From Ruegeria atlantica (GTDB lineage: Bacteria; Pseudomonadota; Alphaproteobacteria; Rhodobacterales; Rhodobacteraceae): a stretch of DNA of 64,000 nt. Below are positions 53,412 through 62,643 of this stretch, in pieces (position 1 is the stretch's first letter; every line of letters starts with the position of its first letter). The notes beneath the pieces are model-generated. The model worked only from the letters and a program-made list of their open reading frames with translations. It searched no databases and was not told the origin of the DNA. The translations under genes and the position numbers were made by a program. Where the stretch lies: the NCBI RefSeq assembly GCF_013032455.1, contig NZ_WQCF01000001.1, positions 372,001 to 436,000 on the forward strand, read 5' to 3'.

Positions 53412-54974
53412 ATGACCCGGGCCAGACTTCACCGCAGACTGATCGGCACTGCCCTGTGCGTGGCACTGATGGTAGGTTGCGCGCCCGTTGGCCCAGATTT
53501 CGTGAGCCCGAACTCTCCGATCGTGAAACAGTGGATCGAAGTGAACAGCCCCACCGCAGGGCAAAGTGGCCTTACGTCCCGCAGCGCTCCGGTTGTGAAA
53601 TGGTGGGAGACGTTCAATGATCCCACCCTGAATAAGCTGATCGCAGAGGCGTACGCTCAGAACCTCGACCTTCAAGTGGCAGGTGCCCGCGTTCTGCAAG
53701 CCCGCGCGCAGCTGGGGATTGCCTTCGGTGAGCTATACCCGCAATCGCAGGCCATTGGCGGATCGATCGAACGGCGGCAGATCAGTGAAAATCTAGGGCC
53801 GATTTCGGATATCAATCGGATCATCCCTTTGGATACCGAGTTTTCAACCTCGCAAGTTGGGTTTGACGCACAATGGGAGTTGGACGTCTGGGGCCAACAA
53901 CGTCGCGGAGTTCAGGCAGCGCGGTCCAATCTGGCGTTGCAGGTGGCGAACTACGACGACGCCCTGGTGACGCTGACTGGGGATGTGGCAGCGCTGTACG
54001 TTAACATCCGCGCGCTACAGGAATCTCTGACCGTCGCGCGCGAAAACATCCGACTGCAACAAGAATCCGCCGAACTGACCGAACTGCGCTTTAACAACGG
54101 CGTGACAACCGAACTGGACGTGCAGGAATCCACCGCCCTACTGAACAACACCAAGGCGCTGGTACCCGAACTTGAAAGCGACCTGCAACAAACCAAGAAT
54201 GCGCTGGCCGTTTTGCTGGGGACAACGCCATCTAGGATGACCAACCTGCTAGGCAATTCGGGGCGTATTCCGTCGGCCCGCTCCAACGTGGCCGTGGGCG
54301 TCCCTGCCGAACTACTGCGCCGCCGCCCAGATGTGCGCGCAGCTGAACTGGCGGCGGCCACTCAGTCGGCTCAGGTGGGCATTGCAATGGCTGACCTCTA
54401 CCCGCAGTTCATTCTGTCCGGCTCCATTGGCCTTCAGGCATCGGGTGGTCGAGACCTGTTTTCATCGGCCAGTACGACCGGTCTGGCCAATGCGGGTGTC
54501 GTCTGGAATGTGCTGAACTATGGCCGGATCAAGAACAACGTGCGCGCGCAGGACGCAGCCTATCAGGCGCTAATCGCCAACTACCAGAACACTGTTCTGA
54601 CCGCCTATTCCGAAGTGGAAAGTGCGATGGTCGCCTATGCCCAATCGCGCAAGCAGGTAGGATTCTATGAAAAAAGTGTCGCCGCATCGCGCAAGGCCGC
54701 CGACATTGCAGTGGATCAGTACCGCGACGGTATTGCCGATTATTCCCGCATACTGAACACGCAAACTGCTTTGCTGAGTTCTCAGGCCAACCTGATTGAG
54801 GCGCGTCAACAGGTCTCCAGCAATCTGGTCGCGGTTTACAAGGGTCTTGGGGGTGGTTGGCAGATTCGTCAGAACCAAGAGTTCCTGCCGCAAACCGTAT
54901 TGGCGGAAATGGCCTATCGCACCGATTGGGGCGACTTGTTGCAAGAGACCCCTACCCGCGCCAGCTTGAACTGA
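53412..54974 (+). CDS. Outer-membrane efflux lipoprotein (OprM/NodT-type)
   Basis: 520 residues. Lipobox LMVGC (about residue 23), giving a lipid-anchored outer-membrane channel. Duplicated coiled-coil/strand units of the OEP family: LIAEAYAQNLDLQVAGARVL, LAVLLGTTPSRM, LLRRRPDVRAAELAAATQSA. Forms the trimeric channel for tripartite pumps. Last gene of the DUF5993-dsbB-DUF3302-HlyD cluster; could also serve the RND pair at 44110. Confidence 0.93.
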   Translation: MTRARLHRRLIGTALCVALMVGCAPVGPDFVSPNSPIVKQWIEVNSPTAGQSGLTSRSAPVVKWWETFNDPTLNKLIAEAYAQNLDLQVAGARVLQARAQLGIAFGELYPQSQAIGGSIERRQISENLGPISDINRIIPLDTEFSTSQVGFDAQWELDVWGQQRRGVQAARSNLALQVANYDDALVTLTGDVAALYVNIRALQESLTVARENIRLQQESAELTELRFNNGVTTELDVQESTALLNNTKALVPELESDLQQTKNALAVLLGTTPSRMTNLLGNSGRIPSARSNVAVGVPAELLRRRPDVRAAELAAATQSAQVGIAMADLYPQFILSGSIGLQASGGRDLFSSASTTGLANAGVVWNVLNYGRIKNNVRAQDAAYQALIANYQNTVLTAYSEVESAMVAYAQSRKQVGFYEKSVAASRKAADIAVDQYRDGIADYSRILNTQTALLSSQANLIEARQQVSSNLVAVYKGLGGGWQIRQNQEFLPQTVLAEMAYRTDWGDLLQETPTRASLN

Positions 54975-54977
54975 TCG

Positions 54978-57587
54978 CTATTTCGTCAGCCCGCGCAAAC
55001 CGCCAGACACCAGCACATTTACTTCGTACAAAATCCGGGGCGCCGCTAGTCCACCGGGGCTCGCCAGATAGTTCGGGCTCCATTCCGGGTCGAATTTCTG
55101 CTTGAAAGAACGCAGCCCTTCGAAGTGATAGAACTGCTCGCCATGCTCATAGACAAACCCGCCCACCCGGTTCCAGAATGAAGCTAACTGACGGTTCTCG
55201 ATACCCGAAAACGGTGCCGCACCCAATGAGAACCAGTGGAATCCCTGTTCTGACCCCCAAGACATCATCTCAGCAAATAGCGCATCCATGACAAAGCTGG
55301 GGCTGTCGGGTTCATAGCGCATCAGATCCAGCGAAAGTTCGGACTTATTCCCACCCTGAAACAGGTTGGCAAAGGCAACAATTTTCCCGGTATCGCCATT
55401 TCTCAGAACAGCATGGTCAAAGTATGAGAGATATTCATTGTCGAACCCGCCAAGGGCAAAGCCCTTTTCCTCTCCGGCCTTGTTTTCCAGCCAGTCATCC
55501 GAAACTTTGCGCAACTCAGGCAAAAGCGGGGCCAGTTCCTCTTTCGGAATGATCTCAAAGACATAACCCTCACGTTCAGCCCGATTCTTCGCCTGCCGGA
55601 ATCGTTTGCGTGATTTACCATCCAGCGAGAAATCTTTCAGCGGCACGCGCGCAACCTCACCAATTTTTAGAATGGACAGGCCAAGGTCCAGAAAGGTTGG
55701 TAGGTACTTCGTAGAGACACTGTAGAACGCGCAAAGCTTGCCTTCTCGGTCCGCCATCTCGCGTAGTTGCCAGATCAATTGTTGGCCGGTCTTTTCATCG
55801 CCCACCGGTTCACCCTTGCTGATCAATGCGTTTCCCGTGTCGGCATAAGCCAAAAACGCACTTTGATCCGGTGCGATCAGGAACTGCTTGTCCCCGGTCA
55901 ACGAAATCTGCGCCTCGGTATCTTCGCTTGCCAGCGCAAGACGTTCGACAACCGGTGGGATTTCGGTGCGCATAGGTTGGGGTATTTCACGCCCGAACAA
56001 AGAATTTACTGCGACCACGCCAAGAATAACCGCAACCACGAGGCTGGAACGCAGGAACCGCGAAGCATCGCCGTTCCATGCGAACTCCCACCAAAGGGCG
56101 TTCTGGTATTCGACGTGGGAATAGGCAAACAACCCGATCCAGAAGATAACGGCCAGCAAGGCGATTACGCTGACCAGCCACGGAATGTTCAGGCGAAAGA
56201 TCGAGGCCCCGCTGACGCGGTAAAAGGCCCCCCGAAACGTGGCAAGAATGGCGATGGAGGCCAACATTCCGATCGCTTCATGTGTGTCCAAACCCTTGGT
56301 CAGAGAGGCGACAAACCCGGCCACCATCAGCAACATCGCCACAATCCACGCTCGGTAAAGTTTTCGAAATAACCCCCGAGAAACCAAGATCAGCATCACG
56401 CCAACGATGCTGCCTGCCAAGTGCGAAGCCTCGACGAAGGACAACGGCAGAAAGTCCCGCAACGCGCCCAGGCTCTGGCTGCTGGACGGTAACGCCCCTG
56501 AAACCAGCAAGATGATCCCGGCCACGGCGGTCACGCCTGCCGCCACCATCGGAACAATAGGACGGATCGCGCGATACACCCACGTGGCCGCGCCGCTGAT
56601 ATGATGGCGGTGCGTCAGAGCCGAGGCGACGGCTATAGACAAGCTGGCGATGACAAAGGGCAAAAATGTGTAGACCAGGCGGTACAATAACAAGGCCGCA
56701 ATAACATCGGACCGGCCTGATGCGCCTAGCCCCGCAATCAGCGTCGCCTCAAATGCGCCAATCCCACCCGGAGAATGACTGAGGATACCAACCGCAATGG
56801 CACCGATATAGATCGTGAAGAAAAAAGGGTACCCAACACCAAGGTCTGCGGGCATCAGCGTATATAGGACCATCGAAGCCCCAAACAGGTCTCCGATTGC
56901 GGCCAGGGTAAGCATGCCCGCCAGTTTCCCACCCGGCAAGTTGAACCCGACCCCACCATAGGCCAGCTTGCGCCCACCCTTCGCAAGCCAGATGAACAAT
57001 ACCACCAGCCCAGCCAGCAGCGACAGCCCGATTACGGTTTCGGTGGTATCACTGATCGGCAGGATATTCGAGATTCCATCCGGGTGCAGGGTGAACAAAA
57101 CGCCAAGCAAAAGCACCAGACCGGACCAGAACGCGATCCACGACGTTGCAATGACCCCGGCCACCCTGCTCAGGTCCAGCCCAAGCGAGGCATAGATGCG
57201 ATACCGTATCGCCGTTCCCGTGATGTAGGAAAAGCCAAGGCAGTTCGACACTGCGTAGCCACTGGCCCCTGCCATCCCGGCCACGGTCAAAGGCACCTCT
57301 CCCTTCGCCACGCTTTGGACGGCGAGCACATCGTACATAGACAGGGAGAAAAAGCTGAAACAGGTCCAACACAGGGCTACGAACATCAGCTTCCAAGACG
57401 TATTCGCAACATCCGTTTGAACATCGCCCCATTTCACGTGCTGAGATAGCTCGTGCAGCACAACCAGCGCAATCAGCGTGACCAGGATTGGAACCGCAAT
57501 CCGCACGAATGGCTTTTCCAGAAAACCACTAATCCTTCCAGCAAGACGCACAGCCCAAAGCTCTTTGTCAGTCTCCAGCGTGGTCAT
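54978..57587 (-). CDS. mprF: Bifunctional lysylphosphatidylglycerol flippase/synthetase
   Basis: Adds an amino acid from aminoacyl-tRNA to phosphatidylglycerol and moves the product across the membrane, reducing negative charge and sensitivity to cationic peptides. 869 residues: about 14 membrane helices (1-~530, flippase) followed by the DUF2156 catalytic domain (about 570-860, RVPLKDFSLDGKSRKRFRQA, FAEMMSWGSEQGFHWFSLGA). I use ATG 57587, GGGGAA upstream. Lys or Ala specificity cannot be read. Single gene. Confidence 0.92.
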   Translation of the reverse strand: MTTLETDKELWAVRLAGRISGFLEKPFVRIAVPILVTLIALVVLHELSQHVKWGDVQTDVANTSWKLMFVALCWTCFSFFSLSMYDVLAVQSVAKGEVPLTVAGMAGASGYAVSNCLGFSYITGTAIRYRIYASLGLDLSRVAGVIATSWIAFWSGLVLLLGVLFTLHPDGISNILPISDTTETVIGLSLLAGLVVLFIWLAKGGRKLAYGGVGFNLPGGKLAGMLTLAAIGDLFGASMVLYTLMPADLGVGYPFFFTIYIGAIAVGILSHSPGGIGAFEATLIAGLGASGRSDVIAALLLYRLVYTFLPFVIASLSIAVASALTHRHHISGAATWVYRAIRPIVPMVAAGVTAVAGIILLVSGALPSSSQSLGALRDFLPLSFVEASHLAGSIVGVMLILVSRGLFRKLYRAWIVAMLLMVAGFVASLTKGLDTHEAIGMLASIAILATFRGAFYRVSGASIFRLNIPWLVSVIALLAVIFWIGLFAYSHVEYQNALWWEFAWNGDASRFLRSSLVVAVILGVVAVNSLFGREIPQPMRTEIPPVVERLALASEDTEAQISLTGDKQFLIAPDQSAFLAYADTGNALISKGEPVGDEKTGQQLIWQLREMADREGKLCAFYSVSTKYLPTFLDLGLSILKIGEVARVPLKDFSLDGKSRKRFRQAKNRAEREGYVFEIIPKEELAPLLPELRKVSDDWLENKAGEEKGFALGGFDNEYLSYFDHAVLRNGDTGKIVAFANLFQGGNKSELSLDLMRYEPDSPSFVMDALFAEMMSWGSEQGFHWFSLGAAPFSGIENRQLASFWNRVGGFVYEHGEQFYHFEGLRSFKQKFDPEWSPNYLASPGGLAAPRILYEVNVLVSGGLRGLTK

Positions 57588-57689
57588 GGTTTCCCCCTGC
57601 TCTGAGGCACTGCAACGATCCCGCGCGCGGATGGGCGACGCAGGGCAACTCTTGCACAATTTCCTTGAACCTCAAAGCACTACGAGGGG

Positions 57690-58118
57690 TCAGACTCGCC
57701 CTTTGCGCGTAGACAGCAGCAGATTGGTCTCGGACCGTGTGATCCCCTCCATCCGGCGTATCTGGAACAATACATCATCAAGCTCGGCAAGCGTCTCAGT
57801 ACCGATCTCGGCAATCAGATCCCAACTGCCGTTGGTCGTATGCACCGCACGCACCTGCTGAAGGGCAGCGATTCTGGCTAACGTTCGTTCCGTTCCGCGA
57901 CCCTCAATCTCAAGCATCATCAGGCCGCGAACCGGGCTTTCCGCGACATCCCGCCGGGTCAGGACAGTAAAGCCCACGATCTCACCTGATTGCTTCAACC
58001 GCTGCAGCCGACTACGCACGGTGGTTCGTGTCACCCCCAGAGTTTCCGCCAACTCTGACAACGAGGCCCGCGCATCACGATGCAATGCGTTCAGCAGCCT
58101 ACTATCCAATTCGTCCAT
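57690..58118 (-). CDS. Lrp/AsnC-family transcriptional regulator
   Basis: 142 residues: winged-helix HTH (about 1-55, MDELDSRLLNALHRDARASL, SELAETLGVTRTTVRSRLQR) and an RAM ligand-binding domain (TNGSWDLIAEIGTETLAEL). Divergent from the arginase operon with 86 nt between starts and dyads in the gap. By analogy with ArgR/Lrp-controlled arginine catabolism, it probably senses arginine or ornithine. The link is inferred from position. Confidence 0.92.
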   Translation of the reverse strand: MDELDSRLLNALHRDARASLSELAETLGVTRTTVRSRLQRLKQSGEIVGFTVLTRRDVAESPVRGLMMLEIEGRGTERTLARIAALQQVRAVHTTNGSWDLIAEIGTETLAELDDVLFQIRRMEGITRSETNLLLSTRKGRV

Positions 58119-58144
58119 ATGTTCTTCTCATTACGAATTTCAGA

Positions 58145-58194
58145 GTTCCATTTTGAACATTTTGCTCTCTTCTCGCAAGCCATGATGACATCAT
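58145..58194. promoter_or_regulatory. Dyads between the Lrp gene and the arginase operon
   Basis: GTTC...GAAC (58145-58148 with 58155-58158) and the perfect 6-bp dyad ATGATG-A-CATCAT (58182-58194). Candidate binding sites of the divergent regulator; no direct evidence. Confidence 0.4.
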
Positions 58195-58204
58195 AAATAA
58201 CCAC

Positions 58205-59125
58205 ATGGAAAACAAACATGTTATATTGATCGGTGCCCCTATGGACGCGGGCAAACGTCGGCAGGGCTGCCGAATGGGGCCTGATGCGTATCGGGTTGCA
58301 GGTTTGGATCAGGCCTTGTCGGATTTGGGATACCGCGTGAGCGACCTTGGCGATATTCGTCCGGATCAGACGGATGTCCCCCCACACGAACACCTGTATT
58401 CCCTGCCCGAATGCATCGGCTGGACCAGTGCTCTCAGCCGTGCAGCGCAGGACACTGCCCCACAGGGCTTGCCGATTTTCATGGGCGGCGACCATGCGCT
58501 GTCGATGGGTACCGTTACGGGCATGGCTGCTCATGCCGAACAGATCAGACGCCCCTTATTTGTGCTCTGGTTGGATGCCCATAGCGACTTTCACACGCCC
58601 CACAGCACCGACAGCGGAAATTTGCACGGTACACCCGTTGCCTATTTCACCGGCCAGCCCAGCTTTGATGACTTCCCGCCTGTGTCCGTCCCGGTTCCAA
58701 CAGACCGCGTCGGTATGATCGGCTTGCGCTCGGTCGACCCGGCAGAACGCGCGCGGCTTGAGCAAGACCACGCCATGCTGGCCGACATGCGCAGCATCGA
58801 CGAGCACGGTATCAAAGCTCCTCTGATCGCATTCCTTGATCGTGTGCGGGACGCTGGCGGCATCTTGCACGTCTCACTGGATGTCGATTTCCTAGACCCC
58901 TCCGTCGCCCCGGCTGTTGGCACCACCGTCCCCGGGGGTGCGACCGAACGCGAGGCCCATCTGGTCATGGAGTTACTTCACGAAAGCGGTCTCGTTTGTT
59001 CGTTGGATCTGGTTGAATTGAATCCGTTTCTGGACGAACGCGGCCGAACCGCAAAACTGATGGTCGATCTGGCCGCCTCATTACTAGGCCGCCGCATCTT
59101 CGACCGTCCAACCCGGAGCTTCTGA
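58205..59125 (+). CDS. rocF: Arginase
   Basis: Hydrolyses arginine to ornithine and urea. 306 residues with the binuclear manganese ligand motifs GGDHALSMGT (~98), LWLDAHSDFHTP (~122-133) and SLDVDFLDPSVAP (~224-236). First gene of arginase-ctlX-ocd. Its TGA overlaps the next ATG by one base, implying coupled translation. Agmatinase is the main alternative; the length and the neighbours favour arginase. Confidence 0.93.
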   Translation: MENKHVILIGAPMDAGKRRQGCRMGPDAYRVAGLDQALSDLGYRVSDLGDIRPDQTDVPPHEHLYSLPECIGWTSALSRAAQDTAPQGLPIFMGGDHALSMGTVTGMAAHAEQIRRPLFVLWLDAHSDFHTPHSTDSGNLHGTPVAYFTGQPSFDDFPPVSVPVPTDRVGMIGLRSVDPAERARLEQDHAMLADMRSIDEHGIKAPLIAFLDRVRDAGGILHVSLDVDFLDPSVAPAVGTTVPGGATEREAHLVMELLHESGLVCSLDLVELNPFLDERGRTAKLMVDLAASLLGRRIFDRPTRSF

Positions 59126-60045
59126 TGCAATCCCTACAAGCTCCTTCGGCCATCGTGATGATCCGGCCCCATGCATTTGCCTCAAACCCCGAAACACGCG
59201 ATGACAACGCGTTCCAAACATTGGCAAACCGCTCGGCTGAGGCAACATCTGCCAAAGCGCGCGACGAACACGACGGGGCAGTTGCCTTGCTGCGTGAAGC
59301 TGGCGTTAAGGTTCACGTCTTTGATGATCATGGTGAGCGAGACACGCCCGATAGTGTTTTCCCGAACAATTGGTTCTCGACCCATCCCGGTGGGCACGTC
59401 GCGATTTACCCGATGTTTGTGCCATCACGTGGGCGCGAACGCCGCGCGGATGTCATCGAGATGCTCAAACAAGAGTACCGCGTTCAAGACGTGATCGACT
59501 ATTCCGGGCTTGAGCAGGACAAGCTTGCGCTGGAAGGCACCGGAGCGATGGTCCTGGATCACGTTGGCCGCGTTGCCTATGCGGTCAAATCCAACCGCGC
59601 CGATCCCGTCCTACTCGAACGCTTCTGCACTCACTTCAACTATGAACCCATCGTGTTTGAGGCACAGGATGCCGAAGGACGTGACGTTTATCATACCAAT
59701 GTTTTAATGGGCATTGGCACTAAGTACGCACTGATCTGTCTGGACATGATTACAGACCCCGAACGGCGCGCGACTGTGAAAACTAGGTTGGAAGAATCCG
59801 GTCGCACGGTCATTGACCTAACGCACGAACAGATCGCCGAATTTGCAGGCAACGCTATAGAACTTAGCGGTCAAGACGGTCTGCTACTGGCCCTGTCCAG
59901 CCGGGCGCTTGCGGCCCTGACCCCGGAACAAATCGCCACGATCGAGGCCAGCGCAACGCCGCTGCCGCTTTCGGTTCCCACAATTGAAACTGCCGGTGGA
60001 TCCGTGCGCTGCATGATTGCAGGCATCCACCTGTCCCGCCGATAG
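59125..60045 (+). CDS. ctlX: CtlX-like citrulline/arginine-deiminase-fold hydrolase
   Basis: 306 residues of the pentein fold. Visible motifs: SVFPNNWFSTHPGG (~77-90), LEGTGAMVLDHVGRVAY (~135-151), YHTNVLMGIGTKYALIC (~189-205) and a C-terminal Cys in VRCMIAGIHLS. In characterised CtlX proteins the enzyme hydrolyses citrulline to ornithine. Between arginase and ornithine cyclodeaminase it fits a second entry to ornithine. An alternative is dimethylarginine-type hydrolase activity. Confidence 0.87.
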   Translation: MQSLQAPSAIVMIRPHAFASNPETRDDNAFQTLANRSAEATSAKARDEHDGAVALLREAGVKVHVFDDHGERDTPDSVFPNNWFSTHPGGHVAIYPMFVPSRGRERRADVIEMLKQEYRVQDVIDYSGLEQDKLALEGTGAMVLDHVGRVAYAVKSNRADPVLLERFCTHFNYEPIVFEAQDAEGRDVYHTNVLMGIGTKYALICLDMITDPERRATVKTRLEESGRTVIDLTHEQIAEFAGNAIELSGQDGLLLALSSRALAALTPEQIATIEASATPLPLSVPTIETAGGSVRCMIAGIHLSRR

Positions 60046-60054
60046 GAGACCCCG

Positions 60055-61095
60055 ATGCAACCTTCTGACAAGGCACTTGTGCCATTTGTATCCGTCGATA
60101 ACATGATGCGCTTGGTGCATCACATCGGGCTTGAGCGGATGATCTCGCAGATCGCAGCCCAGATCGAAGCCGACTTCAAACGCTGGGAAAGCTTCGATAA
60201 AACGCCCCGTATCCCGGCCCATTCCCCACATGGCGTGATTGAACTGATGCCCACATCAGACGGCGAAGCCTATGGCTTCAAATACGTCAACGGCCACCCT
60301 AAGAACACGTCCGAGGGATTGCAGACAGTCACCGCTTTTGGCCTGCTAGCTGACGTCTACACCGGATATCCAACCCTGCTTACCGAAATGACAATGCTGA
60401 CCGCACTGCGCACAGCCGCAACCTCAGCTTTGGTGGGCAGCTATCTGGCACCCAAGTCATCCTCGGTGATGGCCATGATCGGCAACGGCGCCCAGTCGGA
60501 ATTCCAATGCCTTGCCTTCAAGGCAATGTGCGGCATCACGACCGTGCGCCTATACGACACCGACCCCAACGCCACCAAAAAATGCGCCGCCAACCTGCAA
60601 GGCAAAGGTTTGTCGGTTGTAGCTTGCAAAACCGCTGAAGAGGCCATCGAAGGCGCACATATTATCACCACTTGCACGGCCGACAAAAAATACGCCACGA
60701 TCCTGACCGACAACATGATCGGCCCGGGCGTGCACATCAACGCCATCGGCGGCGATTGCCCCGGCAAGACCGAGCTGCACCGTGATATCCTATTGCGATC
60801 GGACATTTTCGTTGAATATCCGGAACAGACGAGGATCGAGGGCGAGATACAGGCACTGGACGATAACCACCCGGTGACTGAGATGTGGCAGGTCATGACT
60901 GGCCAGGCAGAAGGCCGTCGCGACGATCGGCAGATCACCCTGTTCGACAGCGTAGGTTTTGCAATCGAGGATTTCTCAGCCCTGCGCTATGTCAAATCGG
61001 CCATAGAAGGTACCAAGTTTTTTGAACCCCTCGACATGCTGGCTGACCCGGATGATCCGCGTGACTTGTACGGAATGTTGATGCGAGCCGGGTAA
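60055..61095 (+). CDS. ocd: Ornithine cyclodeaminase
   Basis: Converts ornithine to proline and ammonia with NAD. 346 residues with the crystallin/OCD fold: an N-terminal substrate part (GFKYVNGHPKNTSEGLQTVT), the Rossmann segment MAMIGNGAQSEFQ (~140), and TTCTADKKYATILTDNMIGP. DPDDPRDLYGML closes the protein. AGGAGACC precedes the ATG. Ends the operon; a repeat with terminator character follows. Confidence 0.93.
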   Translation: MQPSDKALVPFVSVDNMMRLVHHIGLERMISQIAAQIEADFKRWESFDKTPRIPAHSPHGVIELMPTSDGEAYGFKYVNGHPKNTSEGLQTVTAFGLLADVYTGYPTLLTEMTMLTALRTAATSALVGSYLAPKSSSVMAMIGNGAQSEFQCLAFKAMCGITTVRLYDTDPNATKKCAANLQGKGLSVVACKTAEEAIEGAHIITTCTADKKYATILTDNMIGPGVHINAIGGDCPGKTELHRDILLRSDIFVEYPEQTRIEGEIQALDDNHPVTEMWQVMTGQAEGRRDDRQITLFDSVGFAIEDFSALRYVKSAIEGTKFFEPLDMLADPDDPRDLYGMLMRAG

Positions 61096-61107
61096 CGTCC
61101 GGACAGA

Positions 61108-61225
61108 GGGGGCTCTGCCCCCGCCGCCTTCGGCGTCTCCCCCAGGATACTTGCAGCCAGATGAAGTTGGGATCCGGTTCTTCATCTGGCCAAAAATATC
61201 TCGGAGCGCGAGGCAGAGCCTCGCA
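61108..61225. repeat. Inverted pair of dispersed palindromic repeats between convergent operons
   Basis: Forward copy: GGGGGC-TCT-GCCCCC (61108-61122) to GCCAGATGAAG (61156-61166). Reverse copy: CTTCATCTGGC (61180-61190) through CAAAAATATCTCGG to GAGGCAGAGCCTC. The inner 11-bp arms are perfect, so the whole unit can fold back on itself. The reverse copy matches the 10377 repeat nearly exactly. Lies between the stop codons of ocd and dctM and probably ends both transcripts. Confidence 0.88.
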
Positions 61226-61237
61226 AAATACTCCTGC

Positions 61238-62641
61238 TCACCCAGCAAGCGACGGCAAATAGAGCACAATGGCAGGGAACGCCACAAGCAGCGCAATGGT
61301 GACGGCATCCGCAATAAAAAACGGAGTGACACCTTTAAAGACGTCCTGAACGCTCAAATCCGGGCGTACGCCCGCGACTACGAAACAGTTCAGTCCGATG
61401 GGCGGTGTTATCAAACAGAACTCGGCCATCTTCACCACGAGAATACCGAACCAAATTGCACACATCGGGCCAGACATGCCGAATGCGCTGTCAGCTGCGC
61501 TGACTAATTCACCACCATTCAGTGCCATTACGGCTGGATAGACCACCGGCAGCGTCAGCAACAGCATACCGATGGCATCCATAAACATGCCCAGTACCGC
61601 ATAAGCCAGCAGAATGCAGATCAGGATCAGCATCGGTGACATTTCCAGCGACGTAATCCAGTCGGAAAACGCACCCGGCAGATCGGCAAAGCCGAGAAAG
61701 CGCACATAAATCAGCACGCCCCAAATGATCGAAAAAATCATTGCGGTCAGTTTGGCGGTCTCAAGCAGCGCGGATTTCAACTCGGTCCAGCGCATGCCGT
61801 GGAACAGGGCAAAACAGAAGACAATAAAAGCGCCGATAGCGCCGCCTTCGGTCGGCGTGCCCCATGCTTTTTCACCAAACGGGTTGTAGACAAAACAGAT
61901 GATGATCAGGATCACGGCCACGATCGGAAAAGCGCCCGGTAGCGACGCAAAGCGTTGTTTCCAGGTGTAGCCCGTGACCGGGGGGCCGACGGTTTTGAAG
62001 AAAACGGCGATGCCGACAATCAGCACCCCATAGACGACCGCGGAAAACGCACCCGGAATGAAACCGGCCAGCAACAATTTTCCGACGTCCTGTTCGACGA
62101 TGATGGCATAGATCACAAGGATCGCCGATGGCGGAATCAACGAGGCCAGCGTCCCTCCGGCAGCAACCACACCTGCAGCGAACTGCTTGTTATAGCCGAC
62201 CTTCAGCATCTCGGGGATGGCGATCCGGGCGAACACCGCCGATGTGGCAACCGATGCGCCAGACACTGCCGCAAATCCCGCAGTTGCAAACACGGTCGAC
62301 ACCGCCAGCCCGCCCGGCACCCAAGCCACCCAGCGTTTGGCAGCCTCGAACAAGGCTCGGGTCAGGCCCGCGTAGTAGGCCAGGTATCCGATCAGAATGA
62401 AGGTCGGGATCAGGCTGAGCGTATGAGCCGCCACTTTGGAATGCGGCACCTGCCCGGCCGTCTTCACCGCGACCGTCAATGCTTTGCCAAAGCGGTCGGG
62501 CTCATATCCGAACTTGGCCCAGAAAATCCAGATCAGGCCCACCAGCCCGGCAAGACCTGCCGCGAAGGCCACGCGCATGCCCGTGACAACCAGAACCAGC
62601 AGACCGCCCGTGACCCACAGGCCAATATCTATCGAGTCCAT
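61238..62641 (-). CDS. dctM: TRAP transporter large permease (DctM type)
   Basis: Main membrane subunit of a sodium-driven TRAP uptake system. 467 residues with about 12-13 helices. Family landmarks: TSAVFARIAIPEMLKVGYNK (~125-150), AAGGTLASLIPPSAILVIYA, and FMDAIGMLLLTLPVVYPAVM in the second half. Follows dctQ by 2 nt on the minus strand. Substrate decided by the DctP protein, whose start is outside the window. Confidence 0.95.
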   Translation of the reverse strand: MDSIDIGLWVTGGLLVLVVTGMRVAFAAGLAGLVGLIWIFWAKFGYEPDRFGKALTVAVKTAGQVPHSKVAAHTLSLIPTFILIGYLAYYAGLTRALFEAAKRWVAWVPGGLAVSTVFATAGFAAVSGASVATSAVFARIAIPEMLKVGYNKQFAAGVVAAGGTLASLIPPSAILVIYAIIVEQDVGKLLLAGFIPGAFSAVVYGVLIVGIAVFFKTVGPPVTGYTWKQRFASLPGAFPIVAVILIIICFVYNPFGEKAWGTPTEGGAIGAFIVFCFALFHGMRWTELKSALLETAKLTAMIFSIIWGVLIYVRFLGFADLPGAFSDWITSLEMSPMLILICILLAYAVLGMFMDAIGMLLLTLPVVYPAVMALNGGELVSAADSAFGMSGPMCAIWFGILVVKMAEFCLITPPIGLNCFVVAGVRPDLSVQDVFKGVTPFFIADAVTIALLVAFPAIVLYLPSLAG

Positions 62642-62643
62642 GG

